Positions 17,311 through 26,452 of a stretch of DNA of 44,922 nucleotides are shown piece after piece. The notes below the pieces were generated by a model. The model ran no database searches, was not told the DNA's origin, and worked only from the letters and a program-made list of their open reading frames with translations. Source of the DNA: Cytophagales bacterium CG12_big_fil_rev_8_21_14_0_65_40_12 (lineage in GTDB: Bacteria; Bacteroidota; Bacteroidia; Cytophagales; Cyclobacteriaceae); contig PCUU01000089.1 of assembly GCA_002786855.1 (NCBI GenBank), forward strand, positions 1 through 44,922, read 5' to 3'. How positions within the stretch are numbered: position 1 is the stretch's first letter; every line of letters begins with the position of its first letter. The translations under genes and the position numbers were made by a program.

Positions 17311-17961
17311 TTATAAGCGACTTAATAAGTCAAGATTAGCCTCAGAGAGGGATTTAATCACAACATTGGCTTTTCCGAGCACATCTTGCTCGCCAATTCC
17401 AATGCATTTCATTTTTGCGTTAATAGCGGCCTCTATCCCAGAAATGGCGTCTTCAATCACAACGCAATCTTCTGGCGATAGCCCCAATTTAATCGCTCCT
17501 TTCAGGAATACTTCCGGATCTGGTTTAGAATGCGTTACTTGATTACCATCTACAATTGCATCGAAAGCATCCTGCAAACCAATGCACTTTAGAATGGTTG
17601 GTGTGTTTTTGCTCGAAGAGCCTACAGCCATTTTAATCCCTTGATGCTGAAGCAAATCCATAAAATCAATTACTCCAGGTAGAATATCATCTGCTGTCAT
17701 TTTAGAAATGATATCAACATATAGCTCATTCTTCTTTGTGGTAAGTTCAAGAATTTCACTATCTGATCTTTTCAGACCACCAAGGGCCAGAATCTTCTTC
17801 ATTGAGTCAACTCTGCTCACCCCCTTTAGTGCTTCGTTAGCCTCTTCATCGAAGGCTATGCCCAATTCATCTGCAATACTCTTCCATGCCACATAATGCG
17901 CAGGAACAGTATCGACAATTACGCCATCCAGGTCGAAAATCACCGCTTTTGGTAAACTCAT
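17311..17961 (-). CDS. pgmB: Beta-phosphoglucomutase
   Basis: The 216-residue HAD-superfamily protein has the nucleophile and acid/base pair D10 and D12 in FDLDGVIVDT, the cap-domain signature LKGVSRVDSM, the threonine/serine motif AVGSSSKN, the lysine of HSKPDPEVF and the metal aspartates of VVIEDAISGIEA. These identify the mutase that converts beta-glucose-1-phosphate to glucose-6-phosphate. Its ATG overlaps the stop of the kinase gene by 4 bp, and the GH65 phosphorylase that would supply its substrate follows 35 bp later. The name rests on these motifs and this context. Confidence 0.93.
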   Translation of the reverse strand: MSLPKAVIFDLDGVIVDTVPAHYVAWKSIADELGIAFDEEANEALKGVSRVDSMKKILALGGLKRSDSEILELTTKKNELYVDIISKMTADDILPGVIDFMDLLQHQGIKMAVGSSSKNTPTILKCIGLQDAFDAIVDGNQVTHSKPDPEVFLKGAIKLGLSPEDCVVIEDAISGIEAAINAKMKCIGIGEQDVLGKANVVIKSLSEANLDLLSRL

Positions 17962-18950
17962 TTGAAGTCGGGGTAGTTAGCTCGAATCATATCTTCGGTT
18001 TCTTTCAGTGATTTAAAAACCTCGAAAGTTCGTCCTTGGGTACGTTGAGCACCTAACGCATTCGCGTACATGGAAGCCACATTGTATTGCCCTTCTCTTC
18101 CCATCAAACCATAGGCGAGGCCTCCAGCAAAGGAATCGCCACAGCCGGTAGTGTCCACTACATTGCTCATGAAAATGGAGGGAACAAACTCTTCGATTAA
18201 CTCGCCATTCGGTTTGGTAAAAACTTTGCAGCCAGAGGCATCGGTGGTCACTATCAAACATTTTGGACCTCTGTCTAAAATGTAATCGGCCATCGGCCTT
18301 AAATGTTCCTGCCCAATATCATCCAACAGATCGGTTAACTCAGATTCTGCATATTCATTTTTGTACCAAGTACACCAAGATTCTTCAAGGTTCATTTTTA
18401 GCACATCGATATAAGGCAACCAAAGGTCCCTTTCTACCCAGAATTTTTTGTGTCGATCGCCACTGATGGTCATGGTATGCGTTGGGCCATGACCGTCAAA
18501 AATGATAATGCCAGTGCTGTGTTCCTTCAAATACTTGAGGGTATCCAAGACAATTTCATGGTCCGTGATTGGCACAAAAACAAAGGCATCGCAATCCAAG
18601 TAGGGCGCCATATCGCGGGGCATGATGGGGTTCATAAAAGCCGTCTGTTTTTCGACCCTGAAATTTTGATCTAAAAAAGTGAGCTTGATCACGTCCCCAC
18701 TGTCTGCCTCATCGCTCACGCCAGACATATCAATCGCTGGATAAGGGGCAAAAATCTCCTGCACCGACTCCATGTCCACTTTTCGGATATGAGAGATTGG
18801 GTACACCGTTCCTTGCCCTTTCAATAATTGAGCAAGGCCAATGGTCGGGTGGGTAATGCAGCCATATTTTTCAATTACCTCGCCTTTGTAAGTGGTAATA
18901 TGATCCCGAGGTATGGGGCCAACAACGGCAATTTTCAATGCTTTACTCAT
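17958..18950 (-). CDS. PfkB-family sugar kinase, substrate unknown
   Basis: The 330-residue product ends with the PfkB signature DTTGCGDSFAGG (about residue 275), containing the anion hole and the catalytic Asp. The N-terminus begins AVVGPIPRDHITT, but the usual Gly-Gly substrate signature is replaced by EKYGC, so it belongs to an atypical branch. I start it at ATG 18950, 7 bp beyond the stop of the symporter gene; an earlier start would lie within that gene. It overlaps the mutase gene by 4 bp. A hexokinase-like role on glucose freed by GH65 and GH3 is possible but is only inference from position. Confidence 0.8.
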   Translation of the reverse strand: MSKALKIAVVGPIPRDHITTYKGEVIEKYGCITHPTIGLAQLLKGQGTVYPISHIRKVDMESVQEIFAPYPAIDMSGVSDEADSGDVIKLTFLDQNFRVEKQTAFMNPIMPRDMAPYLDCDAFVFVPITDHEIVLDTLKYLKEHSTGIIIFDGHGPTHTMTISGDRHKKFWVERDLWLPYIDVLKMNLEESWCTWYKNEYAESELTDLLDDIGQEHLRPMADYILDRGPKCLIVTTDASGCKVFTKPNGELIEEFVPSIFMSNVVDTTGCGDSFAGGLAYGLMGREGQYNVASMYANALGAQRTQGRTFEVFKSLKETEDMIRANYPDFK

Positions 18951-18957
18951 AAAGTTA

Positions 18958-20556
18958 TTAACTAAAGTAAATCCAAATGACAACGATAATGGCAATTAGA
19001 ATTGCGGTCAATATCGCATCTTTTCCTTTATTGGCAGACTCAGATCGCACACCTTTTTCGTAAGTGATACCATCGGTATGCTTAGCATCGGGTGCAGGTG
19101 TCAACAAACTGACCACGACCAGCACAACACTACAGATGACGAACAAGAAAATCGCGAAATGCAAGAAGTTGATATCCGCGAAATCATACCAGAAACCATC
19201 CAATGCACTTTTATTCAGCTCTAAAATAAATCTGGTAGCCCCAATCACTAAACCTGTTAAAAGCGAAGCCATAGCACCTTGTCCATTCAGTCTTTTAAAG
19301 AAGATTCCTAGCAAGAAAACAGAAGCAATTGGTGGAGAAATGTATCCTTGAACGCTTTGCAGATAAACGAAAATTTGATCTGAAACATTCTCCATAAATG
19401 GTATCCAAAGCAAACCGATACCAACCATGATTACAGTAGCTACCTGGCCGATGATGACCAGGTTTTTCTCACTCGTCTCAGGTTTCCATCGCTTATACAC
19501 ATCGATGGTGAATAGAGTAGAACAAGAGTTGAATACAGATGATAATGAACTCATTAGCGCGGCCAATAAACCGGCAATTACCAAACCTCTAACACCAGCA
19601 GGCACCATGGCCTTCACCATCACAATCAAAGCTTGGTCATTGCTTTCAAGGGTGAGCATTTCTTTTTTAGCTAAAGCAAAGGCGATAATACCAGGAAGCA
19701 CAAACAAGAAAAGTGGAAGCATTTTCAAGAAGCCACCGAAGATGGTTCCTTTTCTGGCTTGCTCAATATTTCGGGCAGACAGTACTCTTTGCACAATGTA
19801 TTGATCGGTACACCAGTACCAAACCCCCAGGATGGGCGCCCCAAAAAGGATTCCAGTCCATGGGAAATCGGGGTGGTCCATCGGCTGCCACATATCGAAA
19901 TATTCTGCGCCTACTGTTGCTTGCAGTTCGTCCCATCCGCCAAGTTGCTGAAGTCCAAAAAAAGTAACTGCAATCGAGCCTCCAATGAGCACAAACATTT
20001 GAATCATATCGGTGTAGAGTACCGCCTTTAATCCTCCGAAAATGGTATAAATACCAGTCGCTACCACGATTATGATTGCCCCGGTCCAAAAGCCTACCCC
20101 TAAAGCGGTGAAAACGATTGCCCCAGCGGCTATGGTTACTGAAATTTTGGTGAGAATATACGCTATGATTGATACCCAAGTAAGGTAGGTCCTAGCCCCT
20201 GGTGAATACCTTCTTTCCAAGAATTCTGGCATGGTAAACACCCCACTTTTTACATAAAAAGGAACGAAAACCCAGCCCAACAAAAGCAGCATAAATCCTG
20301 CAAGGATTTCGAATTGCCCAACGGCTACCCCAGATCCAGCGCCAGACCCGGCCAAGCCTACTAAGTGTTCAGAGCCAATGTTCGAAGCAAAGAGGGAAGC
20401 TCCAATTACAAACCAGCCAACATTCTTTCCGCCCAAAAAATAATCCGCAGAAGAGGCATTCACTTTTTCTTTAAAAGTGGCCCATGCTGCAATTCCAAAA
20501 ACGACCACGAAGTACAGGGCAATGACAACGTAATCGAGACTAATCAAATCTACCAT
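18958..20556 (-). CDS. SSS-family sodium/sugar symporter (SGLT-like)
   Basis: The 532-residue inner-membrane protein has the length and about 14 helices of SGLT-type carriers. SADYFLGGKNVGWFVIGASL in TM1-2 and the following SNIGSEHLVGLAG are typical of the sodium/glucose branch and contribute to the sodium site. It would import glucose or a short oligosaccharide with sodium. It is followed closely by the kinase, mutase and phosphorylase genes, which could process what it brings in. A sodium carrier fits a marine host, although that is inference. Confidence 0.92.
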   Translation of the reverse strand: MVDLISLDYVVIALYFVVVFGIAAWATFKEKVNASSADYFLGGKNVGWFVIGASLFASNIGSEHLVGLAGSGAGSGVAVGQFEILAGFMLLLLGWVFVPFYVKSGVFTMPEFLERRYSPGARTYLTWVSIIAYILTKISVTIAAGAIVFTALGVGFWTGAIIIVVATGIYTIFGGLKAVLYTDMIQMFVLIGGSIAVTFFGLQQLGGWDELQATVGAEYFDMWQPMDHPDFPWTGILFGAPILGVWYWCTDQYIVQRVLSARNIEQARKGTIFGGFLKMLPLFLFVLPGIIAFALAKKEMLTLESNDQALIVMVKAMVPAGVRGLVIAGLLAALMSSLSSVFNSCSTLFTIDVYKRWKPETSEKNLVIIGQVATVIMVGIGLLWIPFMENVSDQIFVYLQSVQGYISPPIASVFLLGIFFKRLNGQGAMASLLTGLVIGATRFILELNKSALDGFWYDFADINFLHFAIFLFVICSVVLVVVSLLTPAPDAKHTDGITYEKGVRSESANKGKDAILTAILIAIIVVIWIYFS

Positions 20557-20589
20557 GGAGAATAAAAGTTAAGGTTGACCAACAAGTTA

Positions 20590-21387
20590 TTAAAATTCAT
20601 AGATACGTACATAGTCTATTTGCAATGTTTGTGGCCATATTTCATCATTTACCCCAAATTTACCTCCCCAAGTGCCTCCAACTGCAATATTGAATATCAA
20701 ATAAAAGGGTTGGTCGAAGGGCCAAGCATCGATTCCGTTGCCTGTATTGTCAAAAGTATGGTACTTTTCACCATCCAAGAACCAGTCAATTTTCTTATCT
20801 GTCCACTCAATGGCATATTCATGAAATTGGGATGAGGCCGTAGCAACCAGAATAGAATCTCCCTTTTGAGTGCCTTTGATATGATTGAATGACTCCGTAT
20901 GCACTGTTCCATAAACCATTCCCTGATTGTAGCCCACATGTTCCATAATGTCTATTTCACCACTTTTTGGCCAACCGAATTCGCTTTTATTGGTAGGGAG
21001 CATCCAAATGGCGGGCCAAGTGCCTAGGCCTACAGGTAACTTTGCCATCACCTCTATTCTTCCATATTTAAAATCCCCTTTCCCTTTACTGATTACTTTA
21101 GCAGAAGTATAGGCAGAATTCATCATAGAATCCTTTTGAGCGGTAATGATGAGTTTTCCGTCTTCTACAAGGACGTTTTCTGGGACGTCAGTATAATATT
21201 GCAATTCGTTGTTTCCGAAACCACATATACCGGGGCATCCATCGCCAACATAAGCCGTCCATTTATCAGGGTTTAGCGTTCCAGCATTGTCAAATTCATC
21301 GGACCAAACAAGTTTTGGTGTTTTCTGTTGGCAACCGAGTGCAATGAAAGCGCTCAAAAAAATGACTGTCAGCAAAGGTTTTTTCAT
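20590..21387 (-). CDS. GH16 endo-beta-1,3(4)-glucanase lipoprotein (first of three)
   Basis: The 265-residue protein has a lipoprotein signal with lipobox ALGC at Cys19, followed by a single GH16 jelly-roll. The catalytic motif is GEIDIMEH with nucleophile Glu144, Asp146 and acid/base Glu149, in the ExDxxE form typical of laminarinases. It is probably anchored in the outer membrane and cuts laminarin or a mixed-linkage beta-glucan. Of the three GH16 proteins here it is the simplest, with no accessory domain. Its start lies 2 bp after the GH3 stop, indicating one transcript. Confidence 0.92.
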   Translation of the reverse strand: MKKPLLTVIFLSAFIALGCQQKTPKLVWSDEFDNAGTLNPDKWTAYVGDGCPGICGFGNNELQYYTDVPENVLVEDGKLIITAQKDSMMNSAYTSAKVISKGKGDFKYGRIEVMAKLPVGLGTWPAIWMLPTNKSEFGWPKSGEIDIMEHVGYNQGMVYGTVHTESFNHIKGTQKGDSILVATASSQFHEYAIEWTDKKIDWFLDGEKYHTFDNTGNGIDAWPFDQPFYLIFNIAVGGTWGGKFGVNDEIWPQTLQIDYVRIYEF

Positions 21388-21389
21388 GA

Positions 21390-23570
21390 TTAGTTGATTT
21401 GGTATTCAAAGTTTAAAGATTGTAAATCTAAAGTATTCGGCCCTACAAACACTTTAAATTCTCCAGCTTCAGCCACCCATTGCATGTCATTGTTGACCAG
21501 CAAAAGATCATCTCGGCCGATTTCAAAAGTAACCACCTGATGCGCTTTCGCTTTCAATTTGATTTTCGCGAATTTCCTGAGTTTTAAAAGTGGTTGGGTT
21601 ACACTGGCCACAACATCCCGAATATAGCATTGCACTATTTCCTCACCTTCTCTTTCGCCCATGTTGGTGATTGTCACACTTATTTTTAGTCTCTCGTCAT
21701 TCGTGATGCGGTCAGCAGAAGCTTCTAACCCACTGTATTTGAATCTAGTATAACTTAACCCGAAGCCAAAAGGGAATTGCGGGCTATTGGGCGAATCCCG
21801 ATATTTTGACACATAAATACGCTCAGAGGCAGGCTCGTTATTTAACCCAAGATAAGGTCTACCTGTATTTTTCATTTGGTAGTGAATGGGCACTTGCCCC
21901 ACATTGCGTGGAAAGGTAATTGGAAGCTTAGCCGAAGGATTTACATTGCCATATACCACGTTCGCAATGGCGTTTCCAGCCTCTGTGCCCAAAGCCCAAG
22001 TTACCAAAATGGCGTTTGCGTTTTGGGCCAGCCAAGGAATGGCCATGGGCCTTCCGCAAGAAAGCAATACAATGATTGGTTTGCCCAAAGCATGAATTCG
22101 TTTGGCCAATTCGAGCTGATTATCGGGCAAGCCGATATCCGTTCTGGAGGCCGCCTCGCCATTCATTACCGCACTTTCTCCTAGGGCTAAGATTACCACA
22201 TCGGCTTGGCTGGCAACAGTGATGGCCTCTTCAAACTTATCTTCAGTAGATTCATAGAGAGCACAGCCTTCTGCAAACAATACTTCATTTTTACTCAAAT
22301 TTTGAAGCCCTTCGAGCATTGTTACTGGTGCGTTGGCATCTGCAAAGAATGACCAGGTACCATTCATGTCTGGGCGATTATTGGCCAATGGGCCGATTAA
22401 AGCAATCTTTTGACTGGACTGCTTCAAAGGAAGAATTTGATTTTCGTTTTTAAGCAGCACAATGCTCTTCTCAGCCATTTCTCTAGAAATCGCCAAGTGT
22501 TCGGCCGAAAACACCTTGGTTTGCTCGGTTACTTCATTCGAATAGAGGTAGGCATTATCGAATAAACCGAGATCGTATTTTAACTTTAGGACGTTGTAAA
22601 CCGCCTCATCCAATATTTCGAGTGGCACCTCACCGCTTTCGACTAAACCTGGTAAAAAATTGATGTACGCATCAGCCATCATGTCCATATCGGTACCCGC
22701 AAGAATGGCCTGCTTGGCCGCATCCGAATGATCTTTGGCAGTGCCATGCACCGCCATTTCACTGATTGACGCCCAATCTGAAACCACCATGCCTTTGAAT
22801 CCCCATTCTTCTCTTAAAATTTTCTTCAAGAGGAAGGAATTTCCAGTACAAGGCACTCCATTCAAGTCATTGAAAGAAGTCATTACGGTGGCTGCTCCAG
22901 CATCAATTGCTTTTTGATAGGCAGGTAGGTAGGTTTCGCGCAATCGCCTTTCCGACATATCAACGGAATTATAATCGCGTCCACCTTCTGGAGCACCATA
23001 GGCTGCCATGTGTTTTACGCAAGCCGCTAGCGTATCGGCATCACTCAACTTTTCACCCTGAAACCCGCGCACTCGTGCTGCGGAAATCATTCCAGTCAGG
23101 TAAGTGTCTTCACCCGCACCTTCAGCCACTCTGCCCCATCGTGCATCCAAACCAATATCGCACATGGGTGCAAAGTTAAAGTTGATGCCCACGGCAGTTG
23201 ACTCGATGGCAGCGATTCTTGCGGTTTTTTCAATCAGAGCTAAATCCCAGCTCGCGGCTTCAGCCAAAGGAATCGGGAATATTGTTTTAAGGCCGTGAAT
23301 TACATCGGCTCCCATCAAAAGAGGAATCCCTAATCGAGATTCCTCCTTTGCTATTTTCTGTAAACGATGCGTATAGCTCGCCCCATAAATATTAAAAATC
23401 CCTGTAATTTTCCCTTCTCTGATCTGATCATCAAACTTATCGGACTGAGTAGTTTCCATGGTTGGGCCTGTCATGAATAAATCTCCAACCGGAAAATTAA
23501 GCTGACCCACTTTTTCTTGTAGCGTCATTTTAGCCATGAGTTCTACAAGATGCTTGATCTTTGCTGACAT
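21390..23570 (-). CDS. GH3 beta-glucosidase without visible signal peptide
   Basis: The 726-residue enzyme has a GH3 N-terminal barrel (about 15-340) with nucleophile Asp265 in MVVSDWAS, a GH3 C-terminal domain (about 375-590) and an FnIII-like domain (about 640-715). This is the BglX-like layout, which releases glucose from the ends of beta-oligoglucosides. Unlike most BglX proteins it begins MSAKIKHLVELMAKMTLQEK with no signal sequence, so it probably works in the cytoplasm on imported oligomers. The ATG lies one base after the stop of the preceding GH16 gene, leaving no room for a longer N-terminus. Confidence 0.92.
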   Translation of the reverse strand: MSAKIKHLVELMAKMTLQEKVGQLNFPVGDLFMTGPTMETTQSDKFDDQIREGKITGIFNIYGASYTHRLQKIAKEESRLGIPLLMGADVIHGLKTIFPIPLAEAASWDLALIEKTARIAAIESTAVGINFNFAPMCDIGLDARWGRVAEGAGEDTYLTGMISAARVRGFQGEKLSDADTLAACVKHMAAYGAPEGGRDYNSVDMSERRLRETYLPAYQKAIDAGAATVMTSFNDLNGVPCTGNSFLLKKILREEWGFKGMVVSDWASISEMAVHGTAKDHSDAAKQAILAGTDMDMMADAYINFLPGLVESGEVPLEILDEAVYNVLKLKYDLGLFDNAYLYSNEVTEQTKVFSAEHLAISREMAEKSIVLLKNENQILPLKQSSQKIALIGPLANNRPDMNGTWSFFADANAPVTMLEGLQNLSKNEVLFAEGCALYESTEDKFEEAITVASQADVVILALGESAVMNGEAASRTDIGLPDNQLELAKRIHALGKPIIVLLSCGRPMAIPWLAQNANAILVTWALGTEAGNAIANVVYGNVNPSAKLPITFPRNVGQVPIHYQMKNTGRPYLGLNNEPASERIYVSKYRDSPNSPQFPFGFGLSYTRFKYSGLEASADRITNDERLKISVTITNMGEREGEEIVQCYIRDVVASVTQPLLKLRKFAKIKLKAKAHQVVTFEIGRDDLLLVNNDMQWVAEAGEFKVFVGPNTLDLQSLNFEYQIN

Positions 23571-23571
23571 C

Positions 23572-24801
23572 TTACTTCAATTCATAAACCCGTACATAAT
23601 CGAGAATGAACTGCTGACCATCGATACTTGGATCAATTGCACCGCCCATTCCCCCACCCATGGCAAGGTTTAAAATAATGTTTTGGGGTTTGTCAAAGGG
23701 CCATTCTAATGAATCTTTAGTTTTATCGTAGGTATAGTATTCTTTGCCATCCAGGAAAGCTTTGATGCCATCAGGTTTCCACTCAATTGTGTAGGTATGA
23801 AAGGTGTTTGTCATGTCCTCCACGTTGGTGACCGCGGTAATGGAGGTATTCTCTTTGAAATAATAGGTGCGGGTATGGCATGAAGCATGGTTAATTCCAT
23901 CACCTGTTTCGTCATCAATTTCGCTTCCCACACACTCTAAAACATCAATTTCTCCACAATAAGGCCAAGAAAGTTCATCTCTGTAAGCATCGCCCAGTAG
24001 CCAACCTGCAGCCCAAGTACCATCCTTTGCTGGGACCTTTCCTCTAAATTCAATTTTTCCATAGAGAAAACTGGTTTTTCCGCGAGTCGTCAATCGTGCT
24101 GAGGTCCATTCTTGCCCCATGTCATTTTTACGGGCTTCAATGATCAAATTACCATTTTCAAGTCTGGCATTTTCTGTTCTAGATGCAGTATAATATTGCG
24201 GTTCATTATTGCCCCAACCCCAATTGCCTACATCATAAATCCATTTGGTGGTATCTGGCAGCCCTTCGCCTTCAAATTCATCAGACCAAACCAATTCCCA
24301 ATTATCACCCGTGGTACTTTGAGTCAAAGTCTGGGGCGTCATTTGGTGATCAATCATTTTAGTGAATTCGATCTTATCGACTTGAAGATTGTCTCCCTCG
24401 AAATGAAGTCTCATTTTGTGAGTTCCTACGTTCAAAGGACTGCCCTCTTTGGCGACTGTAACGAATTGTTCTAAATCCGATCCCTTGAAGTTTCCTGTAA
24501 TATTGTAAGTTCTGCCATCAGCATTTTCAGCATAATCTTCGAGCCATATCTGGCCTTCGCCCATCATAGCAATTTCAACCTTATAGCGTGCTACTTCTTT
24601 CACCGCCACATCGAAACCAATCCATGAATTGCCCATGCTGCTGACTCCATTTTCGAGTTTTTGGACTTCTCCGGAAGAGGTCACAAAATCTTCAGCTTCA
24701 ACAATCATATCGGCACTCGATTGAACTACTTCTTTAGAGGTTTCGCAGTTCATGACAAAAAATGCCATAAGTGCAATGGAGGTCAATATTCTAATTTTCA
24801 T
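23572..24801 (-). CDS. GH16 beta-glucanase lipoprotein with CBM6-like domain
   Basis: The 409-residue product has a lipoprotein signal (lipobox VMNC, Cys19), a carbohydrate-binding module of CBM6/CBM35 type at about residues 30-145 (VEAEDF ... LQVDKIEF), and a GH16 domain at about 165-409. The catalytic motif is GEIDVLECVG with Glu284, Asp286 and Glu289. The binding module should hold the enzyme on insoluble or long-chain glucan at the cell surface. It lies between the sugar porter (13-bp gap upstream) and GH3 (1-bp gap downstream), in the middle of the operon. Confidence 0.92.
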   Translation of the reverse strand: MKIRILTSIALMAFFVMNCETSKEVVQSSADMIVEAEDFVTSSGEVQKLENGVSSMGNSWIGFDVAVKEVARYKVEIAMMGEGQIWLEDYAENADGRTYNITGNFKGSDLEQFVTVAKEGSPLNVGTHKMRLHFEGDNLQVDKIEFTKMIDHQMTPQTLTQSTTGDNWELVWSDEFEGEGLPDTTKWIYDVGNWGWGNNEPQYYTASRTENARLENGNLIIEARKNDMGQEWTSARLTTRGKTSFLYGKIEFRGKVPAKDGTWAAGWLLGDAYRDELSWPYCGEIDVLECVGSEIDDETGDGINHASCHTRTYYFKENTSITAVTNVEDMTNTFHTYTIEWKPDGIKAFLDGKEYYTYDKTKDSLEWPFDKPQNIILNLAMGGGMGGAIDPSIDGQQFILDYVRVYELK

Positions 24802-24814
24802 GATCGATTAATTT

Positions 24815-26374
24815 CTATTTAACAAGTATGGCTTCAAGCTCTTCGAGACTCTTTCCTTTGGTCTCTGGCACTTTAAATATAATAAAGACCAAACCAAGGA
24901 CAGCGAATAAGCCATAAATCAAAAAGGTGGCCGCACTGCCGATGGTAGACAGTTCCCAAGGAAAGACGAATTGCACACCCGCACTAACGGCTGAATTCAC
25001 AAACCCAACCGCGGAAATAGCAATTCCTCTGACATGCAGTGGGAAAAGCTCCGAGAATAATACCCACATGACTGGCCCGAGTGAGATGGCAAATGAGGCC
25101 ACAAAACCGATGATACCAATTAAAATCAACATTGGATCCATATCAATGGCCGCAGTGATTAATTCGGACTCGTATTGCTTGGACTGTGTTGGTCCCAAAA
25201 GGTCCTTTAGGGCATTTTTATATTCCACATCATTGCTGAATTCTATGCCTACTAAAGGCATGATCAATGACTGGTCAATCGCTGAAGATAAAGCGGATAG
25301 TTTTTCTTGTTTAAGCACGTAATTCGCAGAGTTGAAACCATAAGCGAGTAAAAACATAAAAACCGCAATTCCTGACACTCCGATGGCCAGCAATGGTTTT
25401 CTGCCCAACTTATCGATGAAAAGCATTGCCAAAACCGTAAATACCAAATTGGTCAAACCAACAAGAATGGCTTGAATGAAAGATGCATCTGTGCCTATGC
25501 CTGATTGTTCAAAAATCATTGGTGCATAAAAGAACACAGAGTTGATCCCCGTGATTTGCTGTAAAATACCAATCACTAAACCAATGGTAAGCACTACTTT
25601 TAAAGAAGGCATCAAAAGTGATTTAATAGAAGCCTTCTTTTTATTCTGATCAGACTTAAGTGATTCTTGAACCGATTTAATGTCTTCTTCCGCTTCTTTT
25701 TCGTCCCTGAATAATTTCATGACTTGAAGTGCTTCATCGATTTTACCTTTCATGGCCAACCATCGCGGACTACGCGGCACTAAGTACAAACCAAAGAAAT
25801 AGAGCACAGCAGGCACTGCCTCGATTCCCAGCATCCATCGCCAGTTATGTTCGCCAATCCCCAGACTTTCTACCCAAGTAGCATCAGAATCAGCCAAAGC
25901 CAAAATGAGGTAATTGGTAAAAAAGGCCAAAGAAATCCCAACCACAATATTCAACTGATTGAATGAAACCATTTTACCGCGAATCGCAGGAGGTGCAATT
26001 TCGGCTATGTACATGGGGGCTAGTATTAGCGATGCTCCTACTCCAATTCCACCGAGCATTCTGAAAATCAAAAACAATTCAAAATTGGGTGCTAAGGCTG
26101 AACCTATGGCAGAAACGGTAAAAATAATCGCGCAGGCCTTGAGAACGACCCTTCTACCAAAGCGGTCACTGATAGGGCCTGAAACCATCATGGCCAAGGA
26201 AGCAATGATCGTAAGTGAACTTACCGAAAAGCCCAATTGAAGATCGGTAAGGTTGAAATCTATTTGAACAAATTTGTTCACTCCCGAAATCACAGAAGCA
26301 TCGAAGCCCATTAAAAGGCCTCCTAAAGCCACAATTGCTGCGACTTTATAGGTAAAGGTTGATTTTTTGGCCAT
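24815..26374 (-). CDS. MFS sugar porter (GLUT/XylE family)
   Basis: The 519-residue protein has 12 membrane helices and the sugar-porter signatures: DRFGRRVV between TM2 and TM3, PRSPRWLAMKGK after TM6, GRKPLL between TM8 and TM9, and PETKGKSLEELE at the end. An extra hydrophilic segment of about 60 residues lies before TM10. It would carry glucose or a small oligosaccharide by proton symport or facilitated transport. It is one of two sugar carriers in the operon, the other being the SSS protein. The 78-bp gap upstream contains a short inverted repeat (GCGAT-N9-ATCGC, 26416-26434) that could be a regulator site. Confidence 0.92.
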   Translation of the reverse strand: MAKKSTFTYKVAAIVALGGLLMGFDASVISGVNKFVQIDFNLTDLQLGFSVSSLTIIASLAMMVSGPISDRFGRRVVLKACAIIFTVSAIGSALAPNFELFLIFRMLGGIGVGASLILAPMYIAEIAPPAIRGKMVSFNQLNIVVGISLAFFTNYLILALADSDATWVESLGIGEHNWRWMLGIEAVPAVLYFFGLYLVPRSPRWLAMKGKIDEALQVMKLFRDEKEAEEDIKSVQESLKSDQNKKKASIKSLLMPSLKVVLTIGLVIGILQQITGINSVFFYAPMIFEQSGIGTDASFIQAILVGLTNLVFTVLAMLFIDKLGRKPLLAIGVSGIAVFMFLLAYGFNSANYVLKQEKLSALSSAIDQSLIMPLVGIEFSNDVEYKNALKDLLGPTQSKQYESELITAAIDMDPMLILIGIIGFVASFAISLGPVMWVLFSELFPLHVRGIAISAVGFVNSAVSAGVQFVFPWELSTIGSAATFLIYGLFAVLGLVFIIFKVPETKGKSLEELEAILVK

Positions 26375-26452
26375 AAAATTGGTTTAAGGTTGATTTGCAG
26401 GCCAAACAATTTTATGCGATGATTACTGAATCGCCTGAAGCAAAAGTTAACA

